Positions 51,091 to 61,117 are shown, numbered from the stretch's first letter. The stretch is DNA of 64,000 bases from Flagellimonas amoyensis (GCF_003058265.1 NZ_QBUK01000001.1:372001-436000), one strand, 5' to 3'. Numbers and translations: made by a program. Notes: generated by a model not told the origin, from the letters alone.

Positions 51091-52215
51091 TCAATTAAAA
51101 AGGTTCAGGTATTCTTTAAAAACATACACTCTGCCTCTTTTGCCCCCTGTAATTTCGGTCAGTATTTGAAGTTCTTCAAGGTCATCTATTAAATTGTAGC
51201 CTGTTTTTTGGGAGACACCCGTTATCTCCACAACTTTGTTCACATCTATCAGTGGCCGCTTTAGCAAATAATTCAGGACTTTTTGTGCATTGTTGGCCCG
51301 GGAGCCAAGCGTTTGGATGTTCAACTCTGCCTTTTGCTTCAATTTAAGGATGTCGTTAAAGGTCTGTACCCCGTTCTTGGCGGTTTCAATGATCCCTACC
51401 AAGAAAAACTTGAGCCATTGTTTTATATCGTTATGGGTCCGCACACGCATTAAATTGTCGTAATACAAGGTCTTGTTGCGTTCAAAGAAGTCCGATAGAT
51501 AGAGGATGGGCTTTTTTAAAATTTCCTTGTTTACCAGATATAGGGTGATCAACAACCGGCCTACCCTCCCGTTTCCGTCCAAAAATGGATGGATTGTCTC
51601 AAATTGATAGTGTATGAGCCCAATTTTAAGCAGGTCTGGGAAGAACAGTTCTTCATTGTGCGTGAATTTTTCCAAATCACCCATTAATGTTCCAATGCTG
51701 TTGTGCACGGGAGGAATAAACACGGCATCCTTTAAGGTGGCACCCCCAATCCAATTTTGGCTTGTTCTAAATTGGCCGGGCAGCTTATGCTCTCCTCTTA
51801 CCCCTTGTAACAATATTTTATGGGTTTCTTTTATAAGGCGGCTGGAAAAAGGGATGCCCTCCAACATTTCAATCGCTTTTTGCATGGCAAGGATGTAGTT
51901 TTGCACTTCTTCCCAGTCATCCCTTTTTTCTTGGCTAATGTCCTCTTTATCAAGCAGGGCCTCTTCCATATTGGTCTGTGTGCCCTCAATCTTACTACTC
52001 TGGGTAGCTTCTTTAAGAACGTGCATACTAATGAATAGATCAATATCAGGTATGTGCTCACTGTACATGTCCAACCGTCCTAGTTGCCTATCGGCCTGTG
52101 ATAACAGTTGTAAAAGCTCCATGTCTTCCAAAAACCATTGTCTATTGATGAGTTCGGGCTGAAAGCTTTTATAGTACCCCTGATTAATATATTGACCTGC
52201 TTTAAAACTTCTCAT
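51091..52215 (-). CDS. Fic/DOC-domain AMP-transferase with C-terminal winged helix
   Basis: 374 residues. N-terminal inhibitory helix with SSKIEGTQT near residue 73 (S/TxxxEG), Fic motif HPFLDGNGRVGR near 208-219, and an upstream flap with GGATLKDAVFIPP. The C-terminal winged helix (LIDVNKVVEITGVSQKTGYN near 324-343) binds DNA. It likely adenylylates a target protein and may bind its own promoter, where a 40-base repeat lies. It is the only gene between the two tRNA-Phe-end copies. Confidence 0.92.
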   Translation of the reverse strand: MRSFKAGQYINQGYYKSFQPELINRQWFLEDMELLQLLSQADRQLGRLDMYSEHIPDIDLFISMHVLKEATQSSKIEGTQTNMEEALLDKEDISQEKRDDWEEVQNYILAMQKAIEMLEGIPFSSRLIKETHKILLQGVRGEHKLPGQFRTSQNWIGGATLKDAVFIPPVHNSIGTLMGDLEKFTHNEELFFPDLLKIGLIHYQFETIHPFLDGNGRVGRLLITLYLVNKEILKKPILYLSDFFERNKTLYYDNLMRVRTHNDIKQWLKFFLVGIIETAKNGVQTFNDILKLKQKAELNIQTLGSRANNAQKVLNYLLKRPLIDVNKVVEITGVSQKTGYNLIDDLEELQILTEITGGKRGRVYVFKEYLNLFN

Positions 52216-52224
52216 ATACCCATA

Positions 52225-52313
52225 AAATTACAATCCCATTCTTTTTGTTGTAAAAAAACAAAAAAAATTACATTATTTTTCTTTTTGATGTAAAATAAGC
52301 CAAAAAAGTACAA
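52225..52313 (-). promoter_or_regulatory. 40-base tandem operator-like repeat upstream of Fic
   Basis: Two copies start at 52239 and 52279: each has TTCTTTTTG, then T/ATGTAAAA, and is flanked by ATTACA-type sequence, so ATTACA and TGTAA sit as inverted half-sites about 17 bases apart in each. A last half (GTACA) follows. Located 24 to about 95 bases upstream of the Fic ATG. Confidence 0.45.
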
Positions 52314-52449
52314 TATAGGGTCGTGGAATTGTAAAACCATACTACTCTGGCAAGCTGGTATCTTGAGGTTCCTCTAAGGCATTGCTTCGACAAAAAACAG
52401 AGTTTTGCTCAGCATAAACTTCGATTCCATTTTTTCCAAAAACAAAAAA

Positions 52450-52470
52450 CCCGCAAACTATGTTTGCGGG
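52450..52470 (-). terminator. terminator of tRNA-Phe
   Basis: A perfect 9-bp stem (CCCGCAAAC and GTTTGCGGG, 3-base loop) followed on the minus strand by TTTTTTGTTTTT, eight bases after the tRNA 3' end. Its copy lies at 50964-50982. Confidence 0.8.
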
Positions 52471-52478
52471 TTTTTTTG

Positions 52479-52551
<73 letters not shown>

Positions 52552-52651
52552 ATGCCCTAAAGCGGGTGCAAATATAATTTCAAAAATAGGATATACAAAC
52601 AAAAACTGGAAAAAAGGCATTGATTTTTTTCCATTTCCCGACCTTTGCCCT

Positions 52652-53380
52652 ATGAATCTGGTCATAGACATTGGCAACACCTTGGTAAAGTATGCGGTTT
52701 TTGACAACGGCACGCTCATTTATGACGAAAGCTCGGAGTCGGGACTTTTTTTGTCCAAGGTAAAAGGGCTGTTTGGCAAATTCCCCGAAATCAACCGTTC
52801 GCTCATCTCCTCGGTGGGCCGTTTGGAAGGGAAGGAGCGCGACATTCTGGCCCTGTTCTGCAAGGTACACGTGCTCTCCAACACCTCCAAGGTGCCTTTC
52901 AAGAACAGCTATGCCACACCACAGACACTTGGGGTGGACCGGCTGGCCCTGGCCACGGCGGCCTTTTACCAGAACCCACGGGGAAACACCCTGGTGGTGG
53001 ATGCCGGCACTTGCATCACCTACGATATGGTGAACAATTCCGGGGAATACATCGGCGGGGCCATTTCTCCCGGCGTGCAGATGCGGTACAGGGCCATGCA
53101 CCAGCAAACGGCGGGCCTGCCACTGCTCCAGCCCGAGGACATTCTGGACTTTGTCGGGAACTCCACGCAGGCGTGCATGCACAGTGGTGTGATCAACGGG
53201 GTGGCGCAGGAAGTGGATGGCGTTATAGGCCAGTATCGTTCCCGCTTTCAAGATTTAACAGTTATTTTAACAGGGGGTGATGCCCATTTTTTTGCCAAAA
53301 GGCTAAAAAACACCATATTTGCGAACCCCAAATTTCTCTTGGAGGGTCTAAATTACTTGCTGGAATACAACAAAAGCTAG
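52652..53380 (+). CDS. coaX: type III pantothenate kinase
   Basis: 242 residues. VIDIGNTLVKYAVFDNG at the start (phosphate 1), GVDRLALATAAF near 95 and VVDAGTCITYD near 115 (phosphate 2). It phosphorylates pantothenate, the first step of coenzyme A synthesis. It is the first gene of a long plus-strand envelope operon; the next ATG follows the stop codon without a gap. Confidence 0.95.
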   Translation: MNLVIDIGNTLVKYAVFDNGTLIYDESSESGLFLSKVKGLFGKFPEINRSLISSVGRLEGKERDILALFCKVHVLSNTSKVPFKNSYATPQTLGVDRLALATAAFYQNPRGNTLVVDAGTCITYDMVNNSGEYIGGAISPGVQMRYRAMHQQTAGLPLLQPEDILDFVGNSTQACMHSGVINGVAQEVDGVIGQYRSRFQDLTVILTGGDAHFFAKRLKNTIFANPKFLLEGLNYLLEYNKS

Positions 53381-54661
53381 ATGGTTAAAAAAATATTGAT
53401 CGCTTTTTTTTGCATGGGCGCCTATGGGCTCTTTGCGCAAAATGCCACCATATCCCCATATTCATATTTTGGAATCGGTGACCTTCGGGACAATGGTTCC
53501 GTGGAAAATCAAATGATGGGGGGCGTCAGTATGTACGGCGACAGTATCCACATCAACCTGTCCAACCCCGCGGCCTATTCCAAGCTGAAGCTTACCGCCT
53601 ATACCGCCGGAATTTCCCGTACCGAATATAGATTGAAGGACTGGTCCGCCCAACAGAATACCTCGGTGACCAATCTGGATTATATCGCCATTGGGTTCCC
53701 CGTGGCCAAGAATATGGGTGTGGGCTTCGGGATCATGCCGCTTTCCTCCGTAGGGTACAGCCTAAGGGACGAAACCACCAACAATGATGGGGCGGATGTG
53801 ATCAATGTGTACAACGGCGATGGAGGGCTTAACCGGATTTATGCCTCTATCGGGTATCAGCCCATGAAAAACCTTAGTCTGGGCATCACGGCCAACTTTA
53901 ACTTCGGGACATTGGAGTACCAAAGGGTCCAAAGTGTGGAAGATGTGCAGTTCGGGACGGTGGACAATAGGGAATCCAGGGTAAATGGATACGACTTCAA
54001 GTATGCCCTGAACTACACCCCGACAATAATGGACAAATATACCCTGTACGCTTCCGTATTGGTGAACACACAGGGAAATCTGGTTTCTAAAAACACGCAG
54101 ACCTTGGGGTCGTTCTCACTGTCCACAGGGAGCAACATCGAAGTGGTGGATGTAGATCTGGACGCCACCAACCTGAGGAACACAGAGCTCAAAATACCTA
54201 CACGCACCACAGTTGGGTTAGGTCTTGGAGAGGACAAAAGATGGTTTATGGGAGCGGAATACAGCTTTCAACAGTTCAGCGATTTTGAGAACAGGTTCTT
54301 GGGTCTGAACAATGTGGTCTACAACAATGCCAGCACATTGGCATTTGGGGGATATTGGATACCCGACCACACGGCGTTGACCGGCTATTTTAAAAGGGTC
54401 ACTTACCGCGCTGGTCTGCGTTACGACAGGACCGGCCTAGAGGTGAACAACAAGGAGATAAACAACTTTGGCATAACTTTTGGTCTTGGATTACCGTTGA
54501 GTGGCGCGACGCTCGATACCTTCTTCTCCAACCTTAACCTTGGTTTTGAATTGGGCAGAAGGGGAACAACGGACGCAAACCTCATCGAGGAAAGTTATTT
54601 GAAGATCAATATGGGCATATCCCTAAATGATAGATGGTTTAGGAAAACAAAAATAAATTGA
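53381..54661 (+). CDS. outer-membrane beta-barrel protein
   Basis: 426 residues with signal peptide ending LFAQ. Then SPYSYFGIGDLRDNGSVENQ, many Gly/aromatic alternating strands, and a C-terminus ending in DRWFRKTKIN. FadL/PorV-like character (NPAAYSKL, MPLSSVGYSL). A fixed neighbour of coaX and lptC in flavobacteria, so perhaps involved in envelope assembly or transport. Specific cargo unknown. Confidence 0.8.
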   Translation: MVKKILIAFFCMGAYGLFAQNATISPYSYFGIGDLRDNGSVENQMMGGVSMYGDSIHINLSNPAAYSKLKLTAYTAGISRTEYRLKDWSAQQNTSVTNLDYIAIGFPVAKNMGVGFGIMPLSSVGYSLRDETTNNDGADVINVYNGDGGLNRIYASIGYQPMKNLSLGITANFNFGTLEYQRVQSVEDVQFGTVDNRESRVNGYDFKYALNYTPTIMDKYTLYASVLVNTQGNLVSKNTQTLGSFSLSTGSNIEVVDVDLDATNLRNTELKIPTRTTVGLGLGEDKRWFMGAEYSFQQFSDFENRFLGLNNVVYNNASTLAFGGYWIPDHTALTGYFKRVTYRAGLRYDRTGLEVNNKEINNFGITFGLGLPLSGATLDTFFSNLNLGFELGRRGTTDANLIEESYLKINMGISLNDRWFRKTKIN

Positions 54662-54764
54662 TAGGCCCTTTTTTTGAAAAAATAATAAATAACCACCCAT
54701 AAGAAATCTGGTAAGCGGATTTTTTAATGAAAATTTGTACTTTAACCACTTTAAAACTAGTAAG

Positions 54765-56135
54765 ATGAAAAAGAGACACTACTTAACAATGATAACGGTC
54801 GTTATGTTGACGGGATTAAGTATGGCCCAGGCACAGAACCCCGAGTGCATGACGAATCTTTCCATTTACGCCGAGCACGCTAAAGTGAAGAACTACGATG
54901 CGGCCTACGAACCATGGAAAATGGTGTACGAAAGTTGCCCCGATATCAATAGGGCCAACTTTACCTATGGGGAAAAGATCCTTGCCCATAAGATCGATAA
55001 ATCTACAGGCGCGGACAAAGACGGCTTCGTGCAGGATTTGATGACGTTGCATGACAACAGTCTAAAATATTTCCCTACCTATTTCTCTAAAGCGGGAGTG
55101 GCCATAGACAAAGCCCTTTTGTTGTACGATAACAAAATGGCTTCCGATGAGCAGATTTTTAATATGCTGGATGCAGCCTATAAAGAGGACAGGGCCAATT
55201 TCAAGAACCCAAAGGCACTTTACCTCTACTTCTCAAGTTTGGTAGACCTTCATGGAGCAGGAAAAAAAGACCTTCAAGATGTCTTTGATACCTACGATGA
55301 TGTCACAGAAAAAATCGAGGAAGAAAACAAGGAGTGGACCGATATTGTCACTAAACTACTTCCAAAGGATTCTTTGGGAACATTGACGTCCAAGGAAAAG
55401 AACCAGCTCAGGGTGGCCAATACCAACTCAGAGTCTTTTGGTAAGATTGCGACCAGCATCGACTCCAAATTGGGAAGCCTTGCTGATTGTGATAACCTTA
55501 TTCCCCTATACGAGAAGAGCTACGATGCCAAAAAAGGTGACGTCAACTGGGTGAAACGTGCTGTGGGAAGAATGTTCTCCAAAGACTGTATCGATGACCC
55601 CATGTTCCAAAAATTGTTCGAGGCCCAATTGGCTTTGGATCCTTCTGCTAGCGCTTACGTTTATGGAGGAACATTGAAGCAAAAGGCCGGTGACAACAAA
55701 GGAGCCATCGAGGATTTCAACAAGGCAGTGGAATTGGAAACGGATTCCTATAAAAAATCCAATATCCTATACAAAATTGCGACCACGGTCAGGAGGAGCA
55801 GCAAGTCCCAAGCTAGGAACTATGCCCTTAAGGCCATCGATGCTGACCCTGCCAACGGAAAAGCATATTTGTTGATCGCCAACCTTTATGCCAGCAGCGC
55901 CAACGATTGTGGAAACGATGCCTTTGAAAAGAGGGCCATTTACTGGAAAGCTGCCGAAATGGCCAGAAAAGCAGGAAGGGTTGACCCCGCTCTAAGTGGA
56001 ACGGCCAGCCAAACAGCGGCCAGCTACGATGCCAAGGCACCTACCAAGGAAATGATCTTCAGCTCTGGTAAGGCCGGACAGACCATCACTTTCAGCTGTT
56101 GGGTAGGAGGTAGCGTTACGGTACCAAGCCTATAG
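54765..56135 (+). CDS. TPR-containing periplasmic protein
   Basis: 456 residues from the ATG at 54765; a TTG ten codons earlier is in frame but unneeded. Signal peptide ending AQAQ. Helical repeats follow, with recognisable TPRs at KQKAGDNKGAIEDFNKAVEL and in the RRSSKSQARNYALKAIDADP region (residues about 310-400). Probably a scaffold in envelope biogenesis; placed just before lptC, whose GTG start overlaps its stop region by one base spacing. Confidence 0.78.
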   Translation: MKKRHYLTMITVVMLTGLSMAQAQNPECMTNLSIYAEHAKVKNYDAAYEPWKMVYESCPDINRANFTYGEKILAHKIDKSTGADKDGFVQDLMTLHDNSLKYFPTYFSKAGVAIDKALLLYDNKMASDEQIFNMLDAAYKEDRANFKNPKALYLYFSSLVDLHGAGKKDLQDVFDTYDDVTEKIEEENKEWTDIVTKLLPKDSLGTLTSKEKNQLRVANTNSESFGKIATSIDSKLGSLADCDNLIPLYEKSYDAKKGDVNWVKRAVGRMFSKDCIDDPMFQKLFEAQLALDPSASAYVYGGTLKQKAGDNKGAIEDFNKAVELETDSYKKSNILYKIATTVRRSSKSQARNYALKAIDADPANGKAYLLIANLYASSANDCGNDAFEKRAIYWKAAEMARKAGRVDPALSGTASQTAASYDAKAPTKEMIFSSGKAGQTITFSCWVGGSVTVPSL

Positions 56136-56136
56136 T

Positions 56137-56742
56137 GTGAAACGAAAGTCAAAAAATATTTTAAAGTGTTTTGCCACGGTATCCACCGTGGCAATCCTTT
56201 TTATGTCCTGTGGGGACGACTATGAAAGGGTCGGGGAGGAAGCAGTAAAACCCATTTTTCCACAAGGGGTGGCACAGAATTTCACACTTACCTATACCGA
56301 GACCGTCGAGGCCATGAACTCCCAAGATTCAGCGCAATCTAGGGTGGTGGCTGTGCTCAGCAGTCCAATTTCAGAGGATTTTGACAACCAAGCCTTTAAA
56401 TTGCGTACCTTTCCTAAAGGGCTCAAAGTGGACTTTTTTGACGATAAAGACCAGAAAAGTGTCATTACGGCAAACTATGGCATTGTATATACACAGACCA
56501 ATTTGATAGATTTGCAGGGAAATGTGGTGATCGAAAGCCATGATGGGAAAAAATTGGAAACCGATCAATTGTTTTTTGATAGGAAGAACAACTGGATCTT
56601 TACCGAAGGGGAATTCACGTATACTAATCCAGAGGACGGAACCGTGATGGATGGAATGGGAATGGATTTCAATAAAGATTTTACCTTTTTCAAAGCCCAC
56701 AAGACCTTTGGACTCATGACTATAAAAGAAGAAGACCAATGA
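56137..56742 (+). CDS. lptC: LPS export periplasmic protein LptC
   Basis: 201 residues from a GTG start one base after the previous stop. Lipoprotein signal ending LFMSC. The LptC beta-jellyroll is seen as LKVDFFDDKDQKSVITANYG and DLQGNVVIESHDGKKLETDQ near residues 90-145. It moves lipopolysaccharide from LptB2FG toward LptA. In Bacteroidota it is anchored as a lipoprotein rather than by a helix. Overlaps the next gene by four bases. Confidence 0.88.
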   Translation: MKRKSKNILKCFATVSTVAILFMSCGDDYERVGEEAVKPIFPQGVAQNFTLTYTETVEAMNSQDSAQSRVVAVLSSPISEDFDNQAFKLRTFPKGLKVDFFDDKDQKSVITANYGIVYTQTNLIDLQGNVVIESHDGKKLETDQLFFDRKNNWIFTEGEFTYTNPEDGTVMDGMGMDFNKDFTFFKAHKTFGLMTIKEEDQ

Positions 56743-56942
56743 TGAATATTTTAAAATACACCGAATACCTTTACTTGGCCGTTGCGGTCGTATCCATCTA
56801 CCAGATAGTCACGTTGTGGAGCATCGACCCCAAGGAAACCTATATTTTTATCTTCTTCGCAGTAGTGTCCATAGCCATGTTCCTCTTTAGGAGAAAATAT
56901 CGGAAACGTTTTGAACAACGCCAAAAGGAAAACCAGAAATAG
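56739..56942 (+). CDS. small two-helix membrane protein
   Basis: 67 residues (start at 56739, or at the ATG one codon on). Two helices around YLYLAVAVVSIYQIVTLW and IFIFFAVVSIAMFLF, then a basic tail RRKYRKRFEQRQKENQ. Conserved in position between lptC and the CNNM gene in Flavobacteriaceae. Function unknown. The next gene starts two bases after its stop. Confidence 0.75.
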   Translation: MMNILKYTEYLYLAVAVVSIYQIVTLWSIDPKETYIFIFFAVVSIAMFLFRRKYRKRFEQRQKENQK

Positions 56943-56944
56943 CC

Positions 56945-58234
56945 TTGGACACCTCGGTCATCATTATACTCCTTTCCCTATTGTTCTCGGCATTCTTTTC
57001 AGGAATGGAGATAGCCTTCATTTCCGCGAACAGGATCCACATCGAGATTGAAAAAAAACAGGAGGGTATCTTGGCAAAGGTGCTTACTTGGCTCACCGAA
57101 AAGCCATCCAAGTTCATTGCCACCATGCTCATCGGCAACAATATTGCCTTGGTCATCTACGGAATGTTCATGGGAGAACTGCTCATGGACTGGTTCCAAA
57201 ACTTGGTGCCCACAGGCGTTGCTTTTCTGGATGCGCTGTTGACGGATTTCAGCTTGGTGTCCCAGACCGTGATCTCAACACTGATCATCCTGTTCACCGC
57301 CGAATTTTTGCCCAAGGTACTTTTTCAGGTCTATGCCAACACCTTGTTGAAGATTTTGGCCATACCCGCTTATTTTTTCTATGTGCTTTTCTCCATCATA
57401 TCTTGGTTCGTCATCAAGGTCTCCGATTTTATCCTGCGCGTGTTTTTCAAGACGGAAGGCGATGAGGTACAGCTCTCGTTCACCAAATTGGAACTGGGGG
57501 ATTACATCACCGAGCATATGGAGACCGTGGAAGAGGAGGACGAGGTGGATTCGGAAATACAGATATTCCAGAACGCACTCCAGTTTTCCACCGTGAAGGC
57601 ACGCGAGGTGATGGTGCCCCGCACCGAGATCACCGCAGTGGAGCTGAACGAAACGCCCAAGACCCTGACCAAACTTTTCACCGAGACCGGCTATTCAAAA
57701 ATATTGGTCTACAAGGACAGCATAGACGAGATCATAGGGTATGTGCACTCCTACGAACTCTTCAAAAAGCCCAAGACCATCAAGAGCATTTTGATGCCGG
57801 TGGAATTTGTGCCGGAGACCATGATGATCCAGGACATCCTCAATGTGCTCACCAAAAAGCGGAAAAGCATGGCCGTGGTTTTGGACGAATATGGCGGAAC
57901 GGCCGGCATCATGACCGTGGAGGACATTATTGAGGAACTTTTCGGGGAGATAGAGGACGAGCACGACACCATTGACTTCCATGAAGAACGTGTCGAGGAA
58001 AACCTCTACAAGTTCTCGGCCCGGTTGGAAGTGGACTATATCAACGAAAACTATAAACTGGAACTGCCCGAAGGCGAAGAATACGAAACCCTGGGCGGAC
58101 TCATCGTGAACAAGACAGGGCATATCCCCGAGCAGGACTCCGAGGTCACCATAGATAATTTCACCTTTCAGATCCTAGAGGTGTCCAATACCAAAATAGA
58201 CTTGGTGAGCGTGCGGGTCCATACTGAGGATTAA
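56945..58234 (+). CDS. CNNM/CBS-domain HlyC/CorC-type membrane protein (GldE-like)
   Basis: 429 residues from a TTG start; a later ATG would cut the first helix. DUF21/CNNM membrane domain residues 1-185, two CBS domains about 205-335 (VMVPRTEITAVEL, then MAVVLDEYGGTAGIMTVEDI) and a C-terminal CorC_HlyC domain to 420. Such proteins transport or sense Mg; in flavobacteria a relative (GldE) supports gliding. No way to tell which from sequence. Confidence 0.88.
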   Translation: MDTSVIIILLSLLFSAFFSGMEIAFISANRIHIEIEKKQEGILAKVLTWLTEKPSKFIATMLIGNNIALVIYGMFMGELLMDWFQNLVPTGVAFLDALLTDFSLVSQTVISTLIILFTAEFLPKVLFQVYANTLLKILAIPAYFFYVLFSIISWFVIKVSDFILRVFFKTEGDEVQLSFTKLELGDYITEHMETVEEEDEVDSEIQIFQNALQFSTVKAREVMVPRTEITAVELNETPKTLTKLFTETGYSKILVYKDSIDEIIGYVHSYELFKKPKTIKSILMPVEFVPETMMIQDILNVLTKKRKSMAVVLDEYGGTAGIMTVEDIIEELFGEIEDEHDTIDFHEERVEENLYKFSARLEVDYINENYKLELPEGEEYETLGGLIVNKTGHIPEQDSEVTIDNFTFQILEVSNTKIDLVSVRVHTED

Positions 58235-58318
58235 TGATTTCCGCATCTTTTTGCGCTTTCCTATTTGAAAAGAAAGTGGTATTTTCGCCCACTGAATTTA
58301 AAGAAAACTAGCAGTATA

Positions 58319-60442
58319 ATGGCAATATTAGAGAATATTAGAAAACGGACCACCGTTCTGATCCTAATCATCGGTTTGGCGTTGTTCGCATTTGTAATAT
58401 CAGGTGTCTTCAGTAGCAACAATGATTTTACTGGCGGCAAAGTAGGTTCCTCGATCGCCGAGGTAAATGGGGAGGATATTTCCATTGACGAATTTAGGAA
58501 CAAAGTGGAGACCGCTTCCAGAAGCTACGGTCCAAACTTTTCTTCCACGCAATTGGTGAACATGGTGTACGACCAAGAAGTGCGCAAAGCCCTTTTGAGC
58601 CAACAGTTCGAAGATTTGGGCATCGATGTGGAAAGCGATCAGATCATCGAATTTGTACGGACTTCAGGATACGCACAGATACCCGATTTTCAGGATGATA
58701 ACGGAATCTTCAACGAAGCTGTGTTCAAAAGTGCCATTGCCGATTGGAGGGCCAATGACCCCCTTCGTTACGATGCTTGGTTGCAGGACGAAAAAGCCAT
58801 TATAGAGGCTGCCAAGGAGCGTTTGTACTTCAACTTGATCAAAGGAGGCGTTGGGGCCACACTTTCCGAAGGAAAATTTGATTACAAATTGGCCAATGAC
58901 AAAATGGATATCCAATATGTACGTGTTCCTTATTCTTCCATATCGGACAGCACCATAGAAGTTTCCAAGAGCGAAATCGAAAAATACATCAATAACCACA
59001 AGAAAAGGTTTGAGCAGGACAAGGCCCGTGACATCCGTTTCATCTATTTTGAAGAAAAGCCATCTGCTGAAGATATAAATGGAGTAAAAGTGGCCATTAC
59101 TGCACTTTTGGATGACACTGTGGAATACTCCAAGGAAACCGATTCCAATGATACCATTGCCGGTTTCAGGAACACTACCGATATGATCGCGTTCTTGGAC
59201 AGGCATTCAGATGCCAAGTTCGATACCATATACAAGGCAAAGAATGACCTTCCCTCAGTTGCCGCAGATACGTTGATGGCCATGGGAGTGGGAGAGATCT
59301 ATGGTCCGTACCAAGACGGGGATTTCTTTAAGATCTCCAAGGTGATGGACAGGAAGGCCAACGGAACCGTTAAGGCCAGCCATATCTTGATTACTTGGGA
59401 AGGGGCCGAACGTGCCAATCCCGCCGTTACAAGGACCAAGGAAGAAGCCGAGACCAGGGCCAAGGAACTTTTGGCCGAGGCCAAGAAAGAGGGTACTGCG
59501 TTCACGGCTTTGGCCAGGGACAATTCAGACGGCCCTTCAGCACCGCGAGGAGGTGATTTGGGTTATTTCCAAGAAGGTGTGATGGCTGATGAGTTCAACG
59601 ATTTTTGCTTTGGAAACCCAACAGGCACCATTGGATTGGTAGAGACCCAATTTGGTTACCATATCATCAAAGTGGATGACAAGCAAGATGTGATCCAAGT
59701 GGCCACATTGACCAGGGAAATTGAACCTTCCGAAGAGACCATCAATACACTTTTCACCGATGCCACCAAGTTCGAGATGGCAGCTTTGGACGCTAAAGCG
59801 GAGAACTTTGGGGACATTGCAAGGGAAAGCAACTACACTGTAAGACCGGTGAACAAGATCAAGGAAATGGACGAAAACCTTCCAGGGCTTGGTTCCCAGC
59901 GAAGTGTTGTGCAGTGGACATTCAATGATGACACCAAGGTGGGCGATATCAGACGTTTCAATGTGAACAATGGCTATGCCGTGGTGCAGTTGACCAAAAA
60001 ATACGATAAAGGCCTTATGGCCCCTGAGGACGCTTCTGCAACAGCATTGCCGGAAATACGAAAAGAGCGCAAGGCCGAGCAGATCATGGCAGCCAATAAA
60101 GGAAAGGCCATGGATGCCATCGCTTCCAGCAACAATGTGACAACGAGCAATGCATCGGCACTGACCGTAAAGTCCCCCACTTTGCCAGGAGCAGGTAGGG
60201 AGCCCATAGTGGTCGGTACCGCATTTGCCTTGGGTGAAGGACAGACTTCCGGATTGATCAAAGGGGAGACTGGGGTCTATATGCTCAAAGTAACCAAAAA
60301 GACAGAAGCACCGAATGTAGAGAACTATAGCACCTATGCCAACAGTTTGCGGGCCAGCACCGCAGCTAGGGTGAGCGGCTCGGTATACAATGCCCTTAAG
60401 GACAAGGCAGAGATAGAGGACAACCGCGCAACCTTCTACTAG
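58319..60442 (+). CDS. peptidyl-prolyl isomerase, PpiD/SurA type
   Basis: 707 residues from the ATG at 58319 (MAILENIRKRTTVLILIIGL); an earlier ATG adds 18 residues of no signal character. One N-terminal membrane helix, a SurA_N-like chaperone region to about 320, and a parvulin domain about 350-455 (VKASHILI, GDLGYFQEGVMADEF, TQFGYHIIKVDD). It helps fold outer-membrane proteins from the inner membrane. The last gene of the envelope operon, ended by a clear terminator. Confidence 0.92.
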   Translation: MAILENIRKRTTVLILIIGLALFAFVISGVFSSNNDFTGGKVGSSIAEVNGEDISIDEFRNKVETASRSYGPNFSSTQLVNMVYDQEVRKALLSQQFEDLGIDVESDQIIEFVRTSGYAQIPDFQDDNGIFNEAVFKSAIADWRANDPLRYDAWLQDEKAIIEAAKERLYFNLIKGGVGATLSEGKFDYKLANDKMDIQYVRVPYSSISDSTIEVSKSEIEKYINNHKKRFEQDKARDIRFIYFEEKPSAEDINGVKVAITALLDDTVEYSKETDSNDTIAGFRNTTDMIAFLDRHSDAKFDTIYKAKNDLPSVAADTLMAMGVGEIYGPYQDGDFFKISKVMDRKANGTVKASHILITWEGAERANPAVTRTKEEAETRAKELLAEAKKEGTAFTALARDNSDGPSAPRGGDLGYFQEGVMADEFNDFCFGNPTGTIGLVETQFGYHIIKVDDKQDVIQVATLTREIEPSEETINTLFTDATKFEMAALDAKAENFGDIARESNYTVRPVNKIKEMDENLPGLGSQRSVVQWTFNDDTKVGDIRRFNVNNGYAVVQLTKKYDKGLMAPEDASATALPEIRKERKAEQIMAANKGKAMDAIASSNNVTTSNASALTVKSPTLPGAGREPIVVGTAFALGEGQTSGLIKGETGVYMLKVTKKTEAPNVENYSTYANSLRASTAARVSGSVYNALKDKAEIEDNRATFY

Positions 60443-60461
60443 GATTGTGGACAAACAAAAT

Positions 60462-60491
60462 AAAAAGCCCCATTTTAATGGGGCTTTTTTT
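60462..60491. terminator. bidirectional intrinsic terminator
   Basis: AAAAAGCCCCAT and ATGGGGCTTTTT with a short loop, flanked by A and T runs, so it can stop both the isomerase operon (plus) and the convergent minus-strand gene. Confidence 0.85.
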
Positions 60492-60508
60492 ATGTCGAAG
60501 ATTTGCTG

Positions 60509-61090
60509 TTACCTACTCTCAGGCTCGTCCCATTTCATCTTATAGCAAATGGAAAGGACTTTACCATCAGCATCAACAGTGACTTCAAAGCCTTGCTTGG
60601 TCCGGAAATAGGCATCCCGAAGAAAATACCACTTGCCGTTGGTGAAAAAGAATTCCCTTTTGTCCGGTTTCCAGGAAGGTAAAGGGTAGGTCAGGTCCAG
60701 CATCCCTTGAAAAAAAGGGGCCGTTTGGTCCGTAAGTTTGAAATCTTCCCGGATGTAACTTTGGAATTTCGGAAGATCGGTGTTTCCGTGGATGCGCTCA
60801 AAGCAACTTACCTTTTCCCCATTGTCGATCACAATAAACTTATGTGCATCGGATTCTTTTGTCCCATATAGATTTTTGATTTCTTGGGTAATGTGATACA
60901 CCTTGTATTTCAGGATTTGTGCAATGGAATCGGTCGGGATTTCCCTATAGGTCATTTCACAGCTTTCATTCATAAAGGTATCGAGACGATTGGTGGAAGG
61001 TACATCCTGTTGGGCAAGGGAAATGAAGGATGATAGAAAAAGAATCCCTAAAAGGGGTCTGTGTACCAATGATTTATGGATTTGGGTCAT
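60509..61090 (-). CDS. secreted hypothetical protein
   Basis: 193 residues from the ATG at 61090, which gives a good signal peptide (ending ISLAQ); an ATG 14 codons upstream does not. The mature part holds EMTYREIPTDSIAQILKYKV and a tail rich in Trp/Phe (NGKWYFLRDAYFRTKQGFEV, DADGKVLSICYKMKWDEPE), like a small beta-sheet domain. No family recognised. A promoter box and a 21-nt phased operator lie upstream, as at the M43 protease and methyltransferase genes. Confidence 0.7.
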   Translation of the reverse strand: MTQIHKSLVHRPLLGILFLSSFISLAQQDVPSTNRLDTFMNESCEMTYREIPTDSIAQILKYKVYHITQEIKNLYGTKESDAHKFIVIDNGEKVSCFERIHGNTDLPKFQSYIREDFKLTDQTAPFFQGMLDLTYPLPSWKPDKREFFFTNGKWYFLRDAYFRTKQGFEVTVDADGKVLSICYKMKWDEPESR

Positions 61091-61117
61091 ATCGATCAAT
61101 TGGATTGATGGAACTAT

